From contig CM043944.1 in NCBI GenBank assembly GCA_014529385.2, forward strand, positions 80,198,384 to 80,260,383: a stretch of 62,000 bases of DNA, read 5' to 3'. The notes under the pieces were generated by a model. The model saw only the letters and a list, made by a program, of their open reading frames with translations, did no database searches and was not told where the DNA came from. The translations under genes were made by a program, and so were the position numbers. Origin of the DNA: Adiantum capillus-veneris (taxonomy: Eukaryota; Streptophyta; Polypodiopsida; Polypodiales; Pteridaceae). Shown here one piece after another: positions 50,521 to 61,860 of this stretch (within the stretch, counting starts at the first letter, position 1; each line of letters starts with the position of its first letter).

Positions 50521-51207
50521 CGATAGGAAAATTTTTTGGTGGCAGGGCATCCATCAACCATATTGAATGTTTCATTAATTGATTCACCTTTGAAAAAAAG
50601 TGCAAAGGTAGATATAGACCCAAAATAGTCACCCACAAGATAATATAACCATTAACTCCATCATCCATAGTGCGTATTGTTTACAAAATAAAGATACAGA
50701 ATTGATAAGCATGAATTGATGAAAGTAAATCAATCACAATTGTACACATCATAGGCAAAATCACTTGATTGTTAAACTTTGCAAATGTAATAGTTACAAC
50801 ACCATTGTCATTATTGAAAAAATATACATGATTTTCAAAAAGACGTATAAAAGTCTTCTCATGATACATAAGGTATGACAAAAAGAAACTAATGCTATCT
50901 AGCTACAGCTAGACTGACATCGTCTAATCAGACGTCTCATCGCGTCCAAGCGGCGTATCTGTCGGATTCTGCAAAAAAAATCAATAAGACAGCTTTTTGT
51001 AAGTATAAACATATAGCGACGTTTATAAAACAATACAACAAATAGAAAAGAGTAAACCCTAATACTAACCATGCCGCCGCGAGAACTCAGAATGTCCATC
51101 AAGGAATTTAAGCCCTTCCTGCCTGCGTTCTTGCGCTCGTACGATGTGGGATCATGTCCTGTCATCAACCACTGTCAAAACATACAAAGAATCTATTATG
51201 TTAGAAT
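50521..51207. other. CACTA interior, 3' of the transposase
   Basis: AT-rich DNA with a possible short minus-strand exon (51168-50899, ending with Arg/Cys-rich sequence). I see no assignable domain. Confidence 0.45.
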
Positions 51208-54200
51208 TTAAAAACCCATAAACCCTAAACTATCAAACATAAAGAGAAATGCGAAAACACTTACAAAATCGGCCTCAAATGATGCCCACCCGCCGCTCCC
51301 CAAGTGGTGCGAGCTCCCTGCCTCTACTCGCACTCTGGCTGCCTCCTTTTGTTGCTTCCACTTGTAGGGATTCTCGCGCGCTGCTTTCTTTGCATTCTTC
51401 CAATCTTCTTTGGCCAGCCAATCTGTTCTATTCCACCCATGCTTGATTTCTTTTTGCACTTTAGAACGCTTGTGCTTGCAGTATTTGCGCATTCAAACCT
51501 TCATCACGTCTTCATTGAAGCGGTCATCCCATGTTGGAACGAGAAACTCGTCATGAAGCATGTTGATGACTCTGTCTTTTCAATCATTCGGTACTTCACT
51601 CCAGGTGTTTAGTATGTAGTTTCTAAACACCTGAGAGCAAAGACCGCGCATGCAAGATGATGCTGCTACTGAAGTCAACGGAGTAAGGCAAGCCCTCTCG
51701 CCACAGATGCATGAACCTGGGTGTCCAAGAAGGGATCTCTAGCGGCGTGTCGACGGGGGTACGGACATCAGGTGTCTCCACTTTTGCATCACTGGATTGT
51801 GAAGCATGAAAAATCGGTTGATTTTAGCCTCTAGATCTTCCGTCATCTTCTTCTCAACACGGAGATTGCACATGACAATCCCATATATGCGCTCATCATC
51901 TATGGTTCGCCATAGCATGTCCCGAGATGTATCAAATCCATCTAGCCACTCTCCAATGTACACTAGGGACTGTGATACTAGCCAACCTTCTGCCATGCTA
52001 CCCACCTGCCTTCTGACGCACATATCCCTTGAGCGTTTTCATGAAATGTTCTAAAAAGAACATCCATTTGGAATGTACTGTGCCGGCTATTTCCATCTCA
52101 TCAACTATGTGAACAAGAAGATGCACCTGAATGGTTAGCATGAGAGTAGGAAAATGTTTCTCAAACATGCACACAACCTCCGCAGCGTTTAGTTTGGCGA
52201 ATGGTATGGAGTCTACGTTGATCTCCTTTTGTGAGATCCATTGCACCAACTTCACAAGTTTGTAGATTGTGTTACGGACGTCAAGAGACAAACATCCCTC
52301 AATGGCAACCGGTAAAATAAACTACAAACACGTGAAACAATGATATTAAAGTCCACACACGAATTTATTACACAATTCCCACTATGAACATACCTCACAC
52401 ATTTTATGCCAGTCGTGTGACTTCAAACCGGTAAGCTTTCCTTCTTTAGTAAAACACGTTCGAAGCGAGTGCATTACGCCAGTGGGGGTCCGCAAAGATC
52501 AAATGGTCTCTTTTACTTTGCGTGCTTGGGCTCTAAGGTCAACCCTAGCTCCCAAAGTATTTGTCTTGCCGGTTAGATGGTCCCATAGTAGATTACCCAC
52601 ATTCTTGAATATGGGCATTGGATCGATCAAGTGATTGATCATGAGTCGGGTCCAGTATGGTAACTCGTACCATAGAGATAGTCTCTTCATCCCTGGGGGA
52701 AATCCATCATCACACATCTCCTTCTGCTCTAACCATGCTTGTGAAGACATCCTCGGTGGCTATCTTCCCAAAAAGTCATCGCGTAACACATGATTCTCTA
52801 GAAGATATGCTTGATGACCTTTGTAGATTTACTTCTTCAATGAGGGCGCCCTACGTGCATTCAGTCTAGGTCCACATGTGACACATGCTCTGTATCCGCT
52901 TGTTTGAAGCCCTGCATGTATACACATGATAATACATCAGCTTGAGAAAAACCAAGATTTACAGTGTTTGAGTGAGGAGTGTAAATCACCTGAGCATTCT
53001 GTTAGTCCGAGATAGTCATGCATGGTCCACATTAGAATGCCTCCGATCAAAGCATTCCGTCGACCTGTGTGTCGGCTCATATCCACCACTTCTATGCCAA
53101 TCCACAATTGTTGTAGCTCTTCCAATAGTGGACGAAGATACACATCCATATTCTTCATTTTATATCACCCCGGCACAATCAAGCTTAGCCATAGGTGCCC
53201 CTTCTTCGTAGTCAACCACAAGGGAATGTTGTAGTTGACGATGACAACGGGCCATACACTATAAGATGTTGATCTTTGACCAAATGGATTTACGCCATCC
53301 ATAGCCAGGCCTAAGTGCAAATTTCGAGCTTCCTTGGCAAAATCCAACCATGTTCCATCTATATGTTTCCAAGCTGCACAATCTGCAGGAATCCGTAGCA
53401 CACCATCTGAAGATTTATTCTCCTCATGCCATGATGCTAGGGCGGCCATGGACTTACATTTGAAGAAATGCTTGATGTGAGGAAGCAGAGGAAAATATTG
53501 CAAAACCTTTTGCGGAATTTTTGTTCCGTGGAGATCTACTCGATACCTCTCGGAATCACATTGCGCAGACACTTCTCCATGTCTATGTATTCCCCTCTGA
53601 AGAGAATGCAGTCATTAGGACAAGCGTGGATCGAATTGTAATCCATCCCCAAGTTTTGCAAAATCTTTCTTGCTTCCTCTCGGGAATCTGGCATCACATT
53701 ATCAGCTGGTAGAATGTGCTTTTTGAGAAATCTACACAACATAATAATACGGTACAATTGTGTAAAAATCTATCAGATCAATATACATTTAGAGTTTTAT
53801 TAAAGTAAACTAATTGTAATAGATCACCTGAAAAGCGCTGTGACGCTAGTGTCACTCCATCCAAACTTTGCCTGCATGTTGAGAAGAACCAGGAGCGCTT
53901 TCAATGTAGACACACGTGCTCCATTATACAATGGCGTATCGGCTTCACTTTTCATATCATCATAGATAAGCCTTTCTGAATCCATGATCGTTTCGATCAT
54001 TTCATCAATCTCGGACTCAAACATTGCCTCATTGGGAATGTGGTCTGCATGATCATCCCCGGAGCTGTCAGAGGCTACATCTTGTGGCCTCACATATGCT
54101 GCTTGACCAAACACCTGCGAACATGTCTATTGGGTTGCAAGATTGCTGCCTGTTGGCCAGCGTCAGAGTTTGACGAGTTATAATTGGAAACAACTCGATC

Positions 54201-54359
54201 TATAATAGATGGATCGAACTCGCCAAATTTGCGAACATGCTGCAAAGAAATGCGTCTTGTCCGTCGCACAACATGCTTGCATTGATTACAAGGACATAAG
54301 ATCCTCGTTGAGGGATAGATGTTTCGGTTGGATGGCCCCACATCCTCGTCACTACTCAT
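51208..54359 (-). pseudogene. CACTA transposase (TNP2/Transposase_21 with DUF4218), multi-exon, decayed
   Basis: On the minus strand the domains come in the expected order. The N-terminal transposase-associated domain is at 54359-54090 (RILCPCNQCKHVVRRT). After an acidic exon (54114-53827) and an intron (about 53826-53738, donor GTGATC, acceptor TTGTGTAG) comes the TNP2 catalytic domain. It carries GMDYNSIHACPNDCILFRGE, then RYRVDLHGTKIPQKVLQYF, HLGLAMDGVNPFG and SYSVWPVVIVNYNIP. NMDVYLRPLLEELQQLW and GGILMWTMHDYLGLTECSG follow. DUF4218 is at 52291-51998 (HLLVHIVDEMEIAGTVHSKW). Weakly conserved exons lie at 52023-51739 and 51492-51208. TNP2 binds element ends and catalyses excision with a DDE active site. 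Frameshifts near 53565 and 53160, at least, break the chain. Confidence 0.85.
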
Positions 54360-54990
54360 AATGAGGGTAAAAATCTTATAACCTGGACAACAAATTTAAT
54401 CTTCTATTGACATTATTCGTCTTTTATCTCTCTCTCTCTCTCTCTCTCTCTTTGTTCACACTGTAAACTACCTCACATTCTCTAGTCATGTCCAATCCCC
54501 GCACACCTCGGTCTAGAGGTGCACGGAGATCAGAACCACCGGGTTATAATCTCGCCTTTATTGGTCAATGCCTATATTTGTGGGTATAAGAAATCTACAC
54601 ACCCATGTCTACATGATAGTGCATGTAGTGGACAAAACCCCTTTGCCTCTTCTCTAGCTGTACCATTTCACAGCATCTTAACATCTTTTCAAAGTAGATC
54701 TTTTCACCGTTCGTCTAACTCTAATTTTTTTATCGTAATCTCAAAGGTAGACTCTAATATAAAAAATAAATCCAAAATCTTATTTTAAATATAACCTAAT
54801 TGAACATGTGGTGATTCGCTCCATTGAAGGGTAAAAGACATACCAATGGGGCTACGAGCTGTGTAGATGTGAATGGGCCTCACATATACAAATACTTCAA
54901 TGCAAGAGTTTAATACTCTCATCTCTCCACCCCGTCAATCCATGACCCAGGTGATGGGACGAAATCCTCCTCGAAGATGACCAAGCCGCC
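54360..54990. other. CACTA interior between the two ORFs
   Basis: A CT tract (about 54427-54450) and AT-rich DNA with no coding signal. The transposase promoter should lie here on the minus strand, but I see no clear TATA box. Confidence 0.45.
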
Positions 54991-55570
54991 ACTCCCTAGG
55001 TGATGGAATAATCCCGTCTTGATGCAAACTCTTGCTGTGTCACTTTGCTGCCACCACCTATCTGGATTGGTCGTCCTCTCCTCCCTGATACCCCTCCACT
55101 ACTCTCTTTCACGCCAGTCAGGTCTGGCATCTGTGCATCTGACCCCCGATGCTTCATGTAGTCACGCATGCCTCTCCTCATCCAAGCATCGTCAAATGTA
55201 TCAGGGAGGAGAGGACGACTAATCCAGACAGGTGGTGGCAGCAAAGTGACGCAGCAAGAGTTTGCATCAAGACGGGATTATCCCCGATGCAGCGTTGCAA
55301 TAAGATAATCCTTAGAGGCTTTATCCTGATCCCTCCAAGAGACCATGACAGACTACAGTGTGTCAAAAAACCTGTTTACACAACTATTGTATGCGGCCCA
55401 TCACTTGCTTCCCCTCAGGGGTCATGATGGTCTCATCGGACATACGATTGATGAGGTAGGCATATCACTTTGGCATGTCCCTCCCGTGAACTATAGCAAC
55501 CCTGTCCGATGAATGCTCATCATCCAGGCCTCTAGGTGATCCTGTCGCAGTGTTCGGGTCACTCCTAAGC
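54950..55570 (-). pseudogene. Second CACTA ORF (plant transposase-24-like) remnant
   Basis: Minus-strand frames give YAYLINRMSDETIMTPEG near 55450, a phrase like the C-terminal part of the companion ORF in plant CACTA elements. Near 55000 a HHLGSGG-type phrase echoes the SSHHLGSGGWASFEADF phrase in the 51492-51208 exon. The DNA is broken by stops and rearranged by an inverted duplication. Confidence 0.5.
55010..55279. repeat. Inverted repeat, about 81-bp arms, 108-bp loop
   Basis: The arm at 55010-55090 (from AATCCCGTCTTGATGCAAAC to CTCTCCTCCCTGATA) is the reverse complement of 55199-55279, with only about three to four mismatches. A transcript would fold into a long hairpin. Confidence 0.9.
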
Positions 55571-55627
55571 ATCTCTGACGCAGTGGCCGTGACACCACTC
55601 TCAAATGCGTAGGCAGTATAATCCTTC

Positions 55628-56034
55628 GGTGTACTCAAAATAAACCTAAATCTAATCTAATCTAACTTAAATAAACCTAAATCTAATCTAACATAAATCT
55701 AAATCTAACCTTTTCTTAAATGACAAAAAGAGGAAAATGGTATAACCTTTCTATCACCCAAGTGTGGTAGATTGGTTATGCCATTTCCCTCTTCAATAAC
55801 AGGTAAATAACGTAAATAAACCTAAATCTAATCTAATATAACGTAAATCTAAATCTAATGTAAATAAACCTAAATAAACCTAAATCTAATCTAATATAAC
55901 GTAACTCTAAATCTAACGTAAATAAACCTAAATCTAATCAAACATAAATCTAACTAAAAATAAACCTAAATCTAATCTAATTTAACTTAAATAAACCTAA
56001 ATCTAATCTAATGTAAGTCTACATCTAACCTAAT
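55628..56034. repeat. Degenerate AAACCTAAATCTAATCTAA repeat
   Basis: Short CTAAAT, CTAATC and AAACCTAAA words recur over about 400 bp, interrupted by part of the 200-bp repeat (55730-55803). The words resemble degenerate plant telomere repeat (CCCTAAA) but are not the canonical heptamer. Confidence 0.75.
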
Positions 56035-56465
56035 CTTTAACGTCTTTTGGGATAGTTTCCTACGACGTTAACACTCTCTTCTTCTCGTGTGTGTGTGTGG
56101 GTGTGTGTGTGCCAATAAAAAGAGAAAAATGGTATAACCTTTCTATCACCGAAGTGTGGTAGATTGGTTATGCCATTTCCCTCTTGAATAACAGGTCTTG
56201 AGTTCAACTCCTCGTCCGCTAGATCCTTAAGGTCTCTTGAATTAGTTTCCTACGACGTTAAATTAAACTCTCTTCTTCTCGGGTGTGTGTGTGTGTGGGT
56301 CTGTGTGCACGCCAATAAAAGGAGAAAAATGGTATAACTTTTCTATCACCCAAGTGTGATAGATTGGTTATGCCATTTCCCTCATGAATAACAGGTCTTG
56401 AGTTCAACTCCTCGTCGACGAGATCTTTAAGGTCTCTTGGGATAGTTCTACGATGTTAAGACTCT
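55730..56465 (+). repeat. About 200-bp tandem repeat with Pol III box-like motifs (tRNA-like/SINE-like)
   Basis: A unit starting GAGAAAAATGGTATAAC lies at 56122 and 56322 (period 200 bp), with an earlier interrupted copy at 55730-55803. Each full unit contains TGGTAGATTGG (56157-56167), fitting a Pol III A box. Forty-four bases on it has AGTTCAACTCC (56201-56211), fitting a B box with one difference. The 44-bp spacing is that of a tRNA gene. The T-arm does not pair properly, so this is a tRNA-derived relic rather than a working tRNA. Each unit ends in a TCTTCTTCTC and GTGTGT tract. Confidence 0.65.
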
Positions 56466-56601
56466 CTTCTTCTTCTTCTTCTCTCTCTCCCACTCTCTCT
56501 CTTTGTTTTATATCTTTCTCTTTCTCTCTCTCTCTCTTTTCCTCTCTCAATGTGTGTGTGCATTCTTTGTTTATGCATGTGTGTGTGCGTTTTTGGTTTA
56601 T

Positions 56602-56647
<46 letters not shown>

Positions 56648-56745
56648 TCTCTCAATGTGTGTGTGCATTCTTTGTTTATGCATGTGTGTGTGCGTATTTT
56701 GTTTATGCATGTTCTCTCTCTCTCTCTCTCTCTCAAAAATACAAT

Positions 56746-56819
<74 letters not shown>

Positions 56820-56881
56820 AAGAGGGGAAGGGAACATGAGAGTGAGGAGAGGGAAGGAGCATACCTGGCTCTCCTTCCTCT

Positions 56882-56919
<38 letters not shown>

Positions 56920-56935
56920 AGAAGAAAGAGAGAGA
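56461..56935. repeat. Compound CT / GT / GA microsatellite
   Basis: Runs of CT, TG and GA alternate. A segment of about 117 bp (CTCTCAATGTGTGTGTGCAT and what follows) occurs twice, near 56544 and 56650. All frames here are artefacts. Confidence 0.95.
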
Positions 56936-57057
56936 GAGGGAGAGTGCACGTTACCTTCGCTTGCTTGAGCGCGCGCCGCCGAAAACTCAGATCTCAACGC
57001 CGAAAACTCAGATCTGAGATCTGAGTTTTCGGAAGCTCTCGATTAATTTTTACCCTT

Positions 57058-57175
57058 GACGGCGTCGCTATGAGCATCGCTAAGTTACTTATAATTTAGC
57101 GACGTGCATAGCGACACTTATAGTGACGCCGTGGGTTTTCACATTTGAGCGTCGCACTGCGAGCGTCGCTAATAT
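57058..57175. promoter_or_regulatory. Right subterminal repeats (GCGTCGCTA / TAGCGACG)
   Basis: At least seven copies of GCGTCGCTA-type words or their complement lie here. They match the left subterminal block and support the element's boundaries. Confidence 0.8.
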
Positions 57176-57181
57176 TAAGTA

Positions 57182-57196
57182 CCTCTTGTAGTGTGG
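57182..57196 (-). repeat. CACTA right end: 12-bp TIR plus target duplication TGG
   Basis: CCTCTTGTAGTG (57182-57193) followed by TGG (57194-57196). It mirrors the left end exactly. Confidence 0.95.
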
Positions 57197-57274
57197 GTCG
57201 ACAGAGGCGAGAGCGAGAGAGCACGTGTGTGAGTGGGTGAGTAAAGAGAGAAGGTGAGAGGAAGGATAGTGTGT

Positions 57275-57275
57275 G

Positions 57276-57350
<75 letters not shown>
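57275..57350. repeat. (GA)n microsatellite
   Basis: A pure GA run of about 65 bp, followed to about 57665 by further purine-rich GA and GGGA tracts. It lies just outside the CACTA element. Confidence 0.95.
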
Positions 57351-57865
57351 GTGATATTCCATGCATGGAGGTCCCCTTTCCTACAGGGTGACAGACAAGG
57401 AAAAGAGAGAGAGATAATATATATTTTTTCTTTGTTTTTTTTCATGCACCCTCTTGGGTCTTCCTACAGAGAACAAAAGAGGGAGAGAGAGAGTGGCAAG
57501 AGGTAGAGGGGGAGCGAGGGGTGTGTGAATAATAGATGAGAGGGAAAGAGAGAGAGAGAGAGAGTGTGTGGTAAGAGGGGAAGGGTGAGGGAGTGGGTTG
57601 GTGATAATGGAGGGAAGAGAGGGAATAATGGAGGAGAGAGAGGGAGCGGTGCTAAAGGGAGGCGCAATAGCTTATTGAGCACACACGCGAATAAGGGAGG
57701 GAAGTGGTTTGGCGACAATCATAAAAAAAACATTTTTTTGTTGTTGTTTTTACCTCTTACTCCCTAAATGGGATTGATTCCCGCGGCCGCGCTCCGAGAA
57801 TTGACCGAGTTTAGTTTTCTCCCGGTGGCTAGAGGGCGGTGCAGCTTATCCGGTATCATTAGCCC

Positions 57866-57878
57866 TCCCCCTAAGGTT
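57866..57878 (-). other. Polypurine tract of gypsy element C
   Basis: On the minus strand TTAGGGGGAGGG lies downstream of the integrase C-terminus, at the expected place. The 3' LTR would follow towards lower coordinates but is not recognisable as a pair within the window. Confidence 0.5.
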
Positions 57879-57959
57879 AGGGGCATTTATGCCTCTAACT
57901 CATATGTTTGATCATTATCATTGGAGGCGGAGGTTGATGGTGTATCCTCATCAGAAATG

Positions 57960-58995
57960 TTGATAGGTGGAGTCTGATCAATTGTAGAAAATAAGGTTCA
58001 AGACACCAGCCATTGACTCTGGTCTTTGAAGCTTACCATCAGCTTCCATAAGCTGGTAACTCCCATTGGCATACTTCTTTCTGACAATGAAAGGGCCTTC
58101 CCATCAGAGTAGGAGCTTCTTATCTTTGCGTGTGTCAAAGCGATTGTCACACTGGAGCACCAACATGCCTTTCTTTAACTCTTTGCACCGAGGATGTTGA
58201 TTGAAACTAAGCTGTCTGTGTTTTGCCTATGCCGCATAATAATTGATTGCTTCTTCTCTGTCCAGTTGTAGTCGTTCCAAGTCAAGGATGTGATCTCTCA
58301 AATTCATGTTGGGTTGTTGAAACTGGCTTGCCATCACTCTGAGACTTGCTAGTTGCACCTCAATAGGTAAGATTGCCTCCCTGCCAAATACCAAATGATA
58401 TGGGGTGAACCCCAAAGATACGTTGAATGAGGTTCGGTAGGCCCACAAAGCCTTGAGTAGATACTTATCCCAATACCTAGGATGATTGTTAACCTGCTTG
58501 TTGATAATTTTACAAAACATTCCATTCACTTTTTCAACTAGGCCATTACATTGAGGGTAGTATGGTGAAGAGTGCCTCCTTGTAATGCCTAGTCTTTGCA
58601 TTAACTCTCCTACCAAGTCTGCTCTAAAACTTGGCCCTCTATTAGAGATGATTTCTAATGGTGTGCCAAACTTGCAACATATGTGCTTATAGACAGACTT
58701 AGCTACCTCCATAGCTGTGAGCCTAGTTGTGGCTGTGGCTTCCACCCATCTAGTCATATAGTCGACTCCCATGATGATGTAGAACTTCCCTGAGTTGGCC
58801 CTAGGCAATGGTCCTATGGCATCTATACCCCATTTTTCAAATGGTCCGTATGAAAGGATAGGTATCTATCGTTCAAGCATGAGTGACCTGGTGACGACCT
58901 TTTGACACAACTTACATGTCTTACACCAGTGGTGTACATCAGATTGAGACTAGGCCATACAAAACCAGCCTGCAAGATTTTCCTACTTGTTATAT
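57960..58995 (-). pseudogene. Gypsy element C integrase (core and C-terminal domain)
   Basis: The minus-strand frame 58808-58227 (193 codons) has the catalytic core: MGVDYMTRWVEATATTRLT, CKFGTPLEIISNRGPSFRAD and HSSPYYPQCNGLVEKVNGMF. The third catalytic residue (Glu in GLVEK) is present. The second, normally Asp in S-D-R-G, is Asn (SNRG), which should kill strand transfer. The usual GFTPYHLVFGREAILP tail follows. In further frames to about 57960 the C-terminal domain appears (KHRQLSFNQHPRCKELKKGM and WEGPFIVRKKYANGSYQL). A stop in that last part adds to the damage. Confidence 0.88.
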
Positions 58996-59918
58996 TGTTG
59001 GGGGTCCCATCATTGCAATAGCTCCAATAACCAACAAAATTATCAATCCGGAGGGATGACTCTACCCGGCTAGGGCATCAAAACACTCACACTGTTAGTG
59101 AGTTAATCGTGGCAACACAAATGGTTAACTCTACAAGGCGAGCTTCTCGGCCTATGGAGGAGCTAAGCCACAATGAAGGGAAATCTCCATATCCACTCCT
59201 CTTCACCTCTAATCAACCCAATCACACACACTATGATTGCAAGACACACACAACACTAATCCTATCATGAAACACACTAATCGCAAGCACACACACATAG
59301 ATCTATCGAGCACCACACTCCAATCAAACCTACATGCACACACAAGCAAAAGAGGGCAATCACACAATATTAGAGAGGGATTAACCACTAATTAGTTAAG
59401 ATCTAGTTAATCTAAGCATCATAGGCAATCATAAGAAGTAAGAGAGAGGCATAGTGAGAGAGAATGAATCATTGATTAGTGCTAATCAAGTCTCATGAGC
59501 AAGGAGAAGCTCAAGGACTCCATAGCCACACACCTCGAGAGCTCTCACCAAAGAGTGCTCTCCATCAATGACTTGAGAACTCTAATTTCTTTTACACACT
59601 GCCTTATATACTTAGGTTAAAAATATGCAATGTCCGAGCGCCCAAGGCCTTTAGGGCTCACCACTTACTGAATCCGCAACCTAGGCATAGTAAGTGACCT
59701 ATTCTTTACATCTTGGAACTCCAATTGAGCCCGTAACACATTAGAAATATTACAATGGCTTGAAATAAATCAGGAATTTACACTATGTGACCATTTTGGG
59801 AAAACGTGAAAAATGTGTAACTCCAATCTTTATTGCTTCTTCGCATTCATCCTTGATGTGCAATCATACATCTTTGATCTTTAGCAGCTTCTGTTAACTA
59901 ACGTTGACTCAGTTAACA
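58996..59918 (+). mobile_element. Solo LTR, 923 bp, inserted in gypsy element C integrase
   Basis: The inserted DNA starts TGTTGGGGGTCCC and ends AGTTAACA, giving inverted TGTT...AACA ends. It is flanked on both sides by TATAT (58991-58995 and 59919-59923), a perfect 5-bp target duplication. No internal genes are present, so it is a solo LTR left by recombination between two LTRs. The strand cannot be decided from the termini alone. Confidence 0.9.
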
Positions 59919-60230
59919 TATATCTAGGGCAAAGTGACCGCCACAAACACCATCATGACAACTGGAAATTACCATCATGACAACTCGAAATTACCCGTAA
60001 TTTCATTAGAGAGAGGGACCTTCCTGAGTATTTGGTCCTTACCCTTACAATACAAACCGTCATTGATAAGTCGATACCTTGTGGCCTTCCTGGTAAGCCA
60101 TTTCTTTTGCCCTTTTGTTAGGTCTGGTGGACATTCCCCTGTTTCCAAGAAATGCATGATTTCAGGTAAGGCGTCACTATCTTGAAATAGAGGAAGCTTT
60201 AGCTTTATAGCCCCAACCACTACTTCCTAC
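59919..60230 (-). pseudogene. Gypsy element C integrase zinc-finger region and preceding linker
   Basis: The minus-strand frame 60220-59975 reads KKWLTRKATRYRLINDGLYC, then KGKDQILRKVPLSNEI, the sequence that precedes the H2C2 finger. Beside the LTR insertion a 22-bp segment is tandemly duplicated (CATCATGACAACT at 59952 and 59974), which also shifts the frame. Next to the TATAT site, an H-D-G-V-C-G-G-H-F phrase continues into the integrase sequence on the far side of the solo LTR. Confidence 0.82.
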
Positions 60231-60299
60231 AGTCTTTCGCTTGCTAAGGCATCAACTTCATGGTTTTGAGCCCTTGGCATGTGGTGTAGTTGAACCGCT

Positions 60300-60760
60300 T
60301 CAAACTTACCCAACAAAGTTTTTACACAGCTTAAGTGGGTCCTCAAGCTAGGATTCTTACATTTCCATACTCCATTTACTTACCTTACCAAAAGTAGAGC
60401 ATCCCTAAATACATTAAGGCGCTTTACCCCTTGTGAGACACACCATTGCAACCCCTTGGTTAGTGCTGCATACTCAACTTCATTGTTAGAATGTGACTTT
60501 CCACCTGTACCATGTAATCAAACTCTTGCAGACGAACTAGCCATTTAGTAATCCTAGCAGAAACATCCATGTGTTGTACAACATAGGGAAACATTTCATC
60601 CATGGTTAAAATCACAAATTGACTAGGCAGCAAATATGACCAAAACTTTGTAGTTGCAAATCTAAGAGCTAGGACTAAGTGTTCCATATGGGTGAAACCT
60701 TTGTTTGCTACTGTTATCATTTGAGTGGAGAAGTAGATTGGCCTCATGAAAGATGTCGTT
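60300..60760 (-). pseudogene. Gypsy element C RNase H region
   Basis: The minus-strand frame 60747-60460 reads MRPIYFSTQMITVANKGFTH, then MEHLVLALRFATTKFWSYLL. This is the R-P-I-Y-x-S and E-x-x-x-L-A-L motifs of Ty3/gypsy RNase H. VVQHMDVSARITKWLVRLQE follows. A further stretch to about 60300 fits the downstream RNase H1 domain with stops. Confidence 0.82.
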
Positions 60761-60768
60761 GCATCCTT

Positions 60769-61860
60769 CTAGAGTAGCACAGCCCCCAAGGAGTCATCAC
60801 CCATGCTTGAGGTGACATAGAATTTTTCATCCCACTTAGGCGGTGAGATAGTTGGTAGGGTGGCTAAGACCTCCTTTACCTTGTTGTAGTGATGTTCGCT
60901 CTCCTCGTCCCATGTAAAAGTTGATCGTTGTGTGAGCTGTTGTAGTGGTAGAACAAGTTGTGATAGTAGATGTATGAATCTACTCAAGTACCTCACCTTT
61001 TGTAGAAAAGAGACTAGTTGACGTGCGGTTGTTGGTGAAGGTAGTGCAATGAGTGCTGACACCTTACTTGGATTGGTATTGATGTCTTTAGCTGAAATTT
61101 CATGGCCTAAAAGAATGACTCTACTTTCCCCAATGTGGCACTTGTTTACATTCAATTGCCTACCTAGGCTTTGCAGCCTTGCCAAACCCTCAGTTACCTT
61201 TTGTAAGTGTGAAATGCGAGGGAAAAATACAAAAATCATCAATGGGCACTCTTATAGATGTTCCAAAGAACGATTGAAAGACATATGTGACATATCTTTG
61301 GAATGTGGCAGGTGCATTGTGAGACCAAATGGCATAAGTTTGTACGCAAAACAACCCCATGGCGTAATGAAAGTGATTTTTAGCTAATCTTCCAAGGCTA
61401 TGTGTATTTGAAAATAACAGGAATAACCATCACACATGGTGTATTCAAAACTAGCCACTTCATTTAGAATTTTATCCAAGAAAGGGAGAGGGAAGTGGTC
61501 TCTCTTTGTGGCTGCATTTAGTGGTTTGTAGTCGACGTAGACCCTCCACTTACCATTCTTCTTAGGCGTCACTACTACGGGTGACACCCACTCTGAGTTT
61601 TCCACAGAATATATGAACCCTGCTTCTAGTAGCTTTCTAACCTTAGCAAGGAGTGCCTTTTCTTGTATAATCCCTAGCCATTGTAGCTTTTGCACAACTG
61701 GGTTTACCCCTTCCTTCAATTTAATATGATGTTCCACTATTGTAATACCTGTGATTCTTTCATAATTGTCGATGAAAAGGTCAAGAAATCCCATCAACAT
61801 TTGCAAAAAATTATCTTTCTCTTCAATTGTTAACTCCATAGACAACATGCACTTTAACCT
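60769..61860 (-). pseudogene. Gypsy element C reverse transcriptase, two frames
   Basis: The minus-strand frame 61848-61384 has VVQKLQWLGIIQEKALLAKV, GFIYSVENSEWVSPVVVTPK, then KNGKWRVYVDYKPLNAATKR and DHFPLPFLDKILNEV. These are classical gypsy RT motifs. The next frame, 61242-60769, has GLARLQSLGRQLNVNKCHIG, then LLGHEISAKDINTNPSKV and FTWDEESEHHYNKVKE. The (Y/F)xDD catalytic box should lie between them (61240-61384), where the frame changes. The remaining sequence to 62000 looks like the pre-RT part, so the element continues beyond the right edge. Confidence 0.9.

Larger units (their letters stand above)
50262..57193 (-). mobile_element. Complete CACTA (En/Spm) DNA transposon, 6,932 bp
   Basis: The element begins CACTACAAGAGG at 50262 and ends CCTCTTGTAGTG at 57193, a perfect 12-bp terminal inverted repeat of the CACTA type. 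It is flanked by a 3-bp target duplication, TGG (50259-50261 and 57194-57196), the family's expected length. GCGACG-rich subterminal repeats lie inside both ends. The TNP2-type transposase is on the minus strand, with a second decayed ORF further right. The ends are intact, but the coding genes are frameshifted, so it would need a transposase from another copy to move. Confidence 0.95.

Noticed and set aside
56453-57024. Ser-Leu and Arg-Glu rich frames of up to 173 codons
   Set aside because: They are produced by CT, GT and GA runs.
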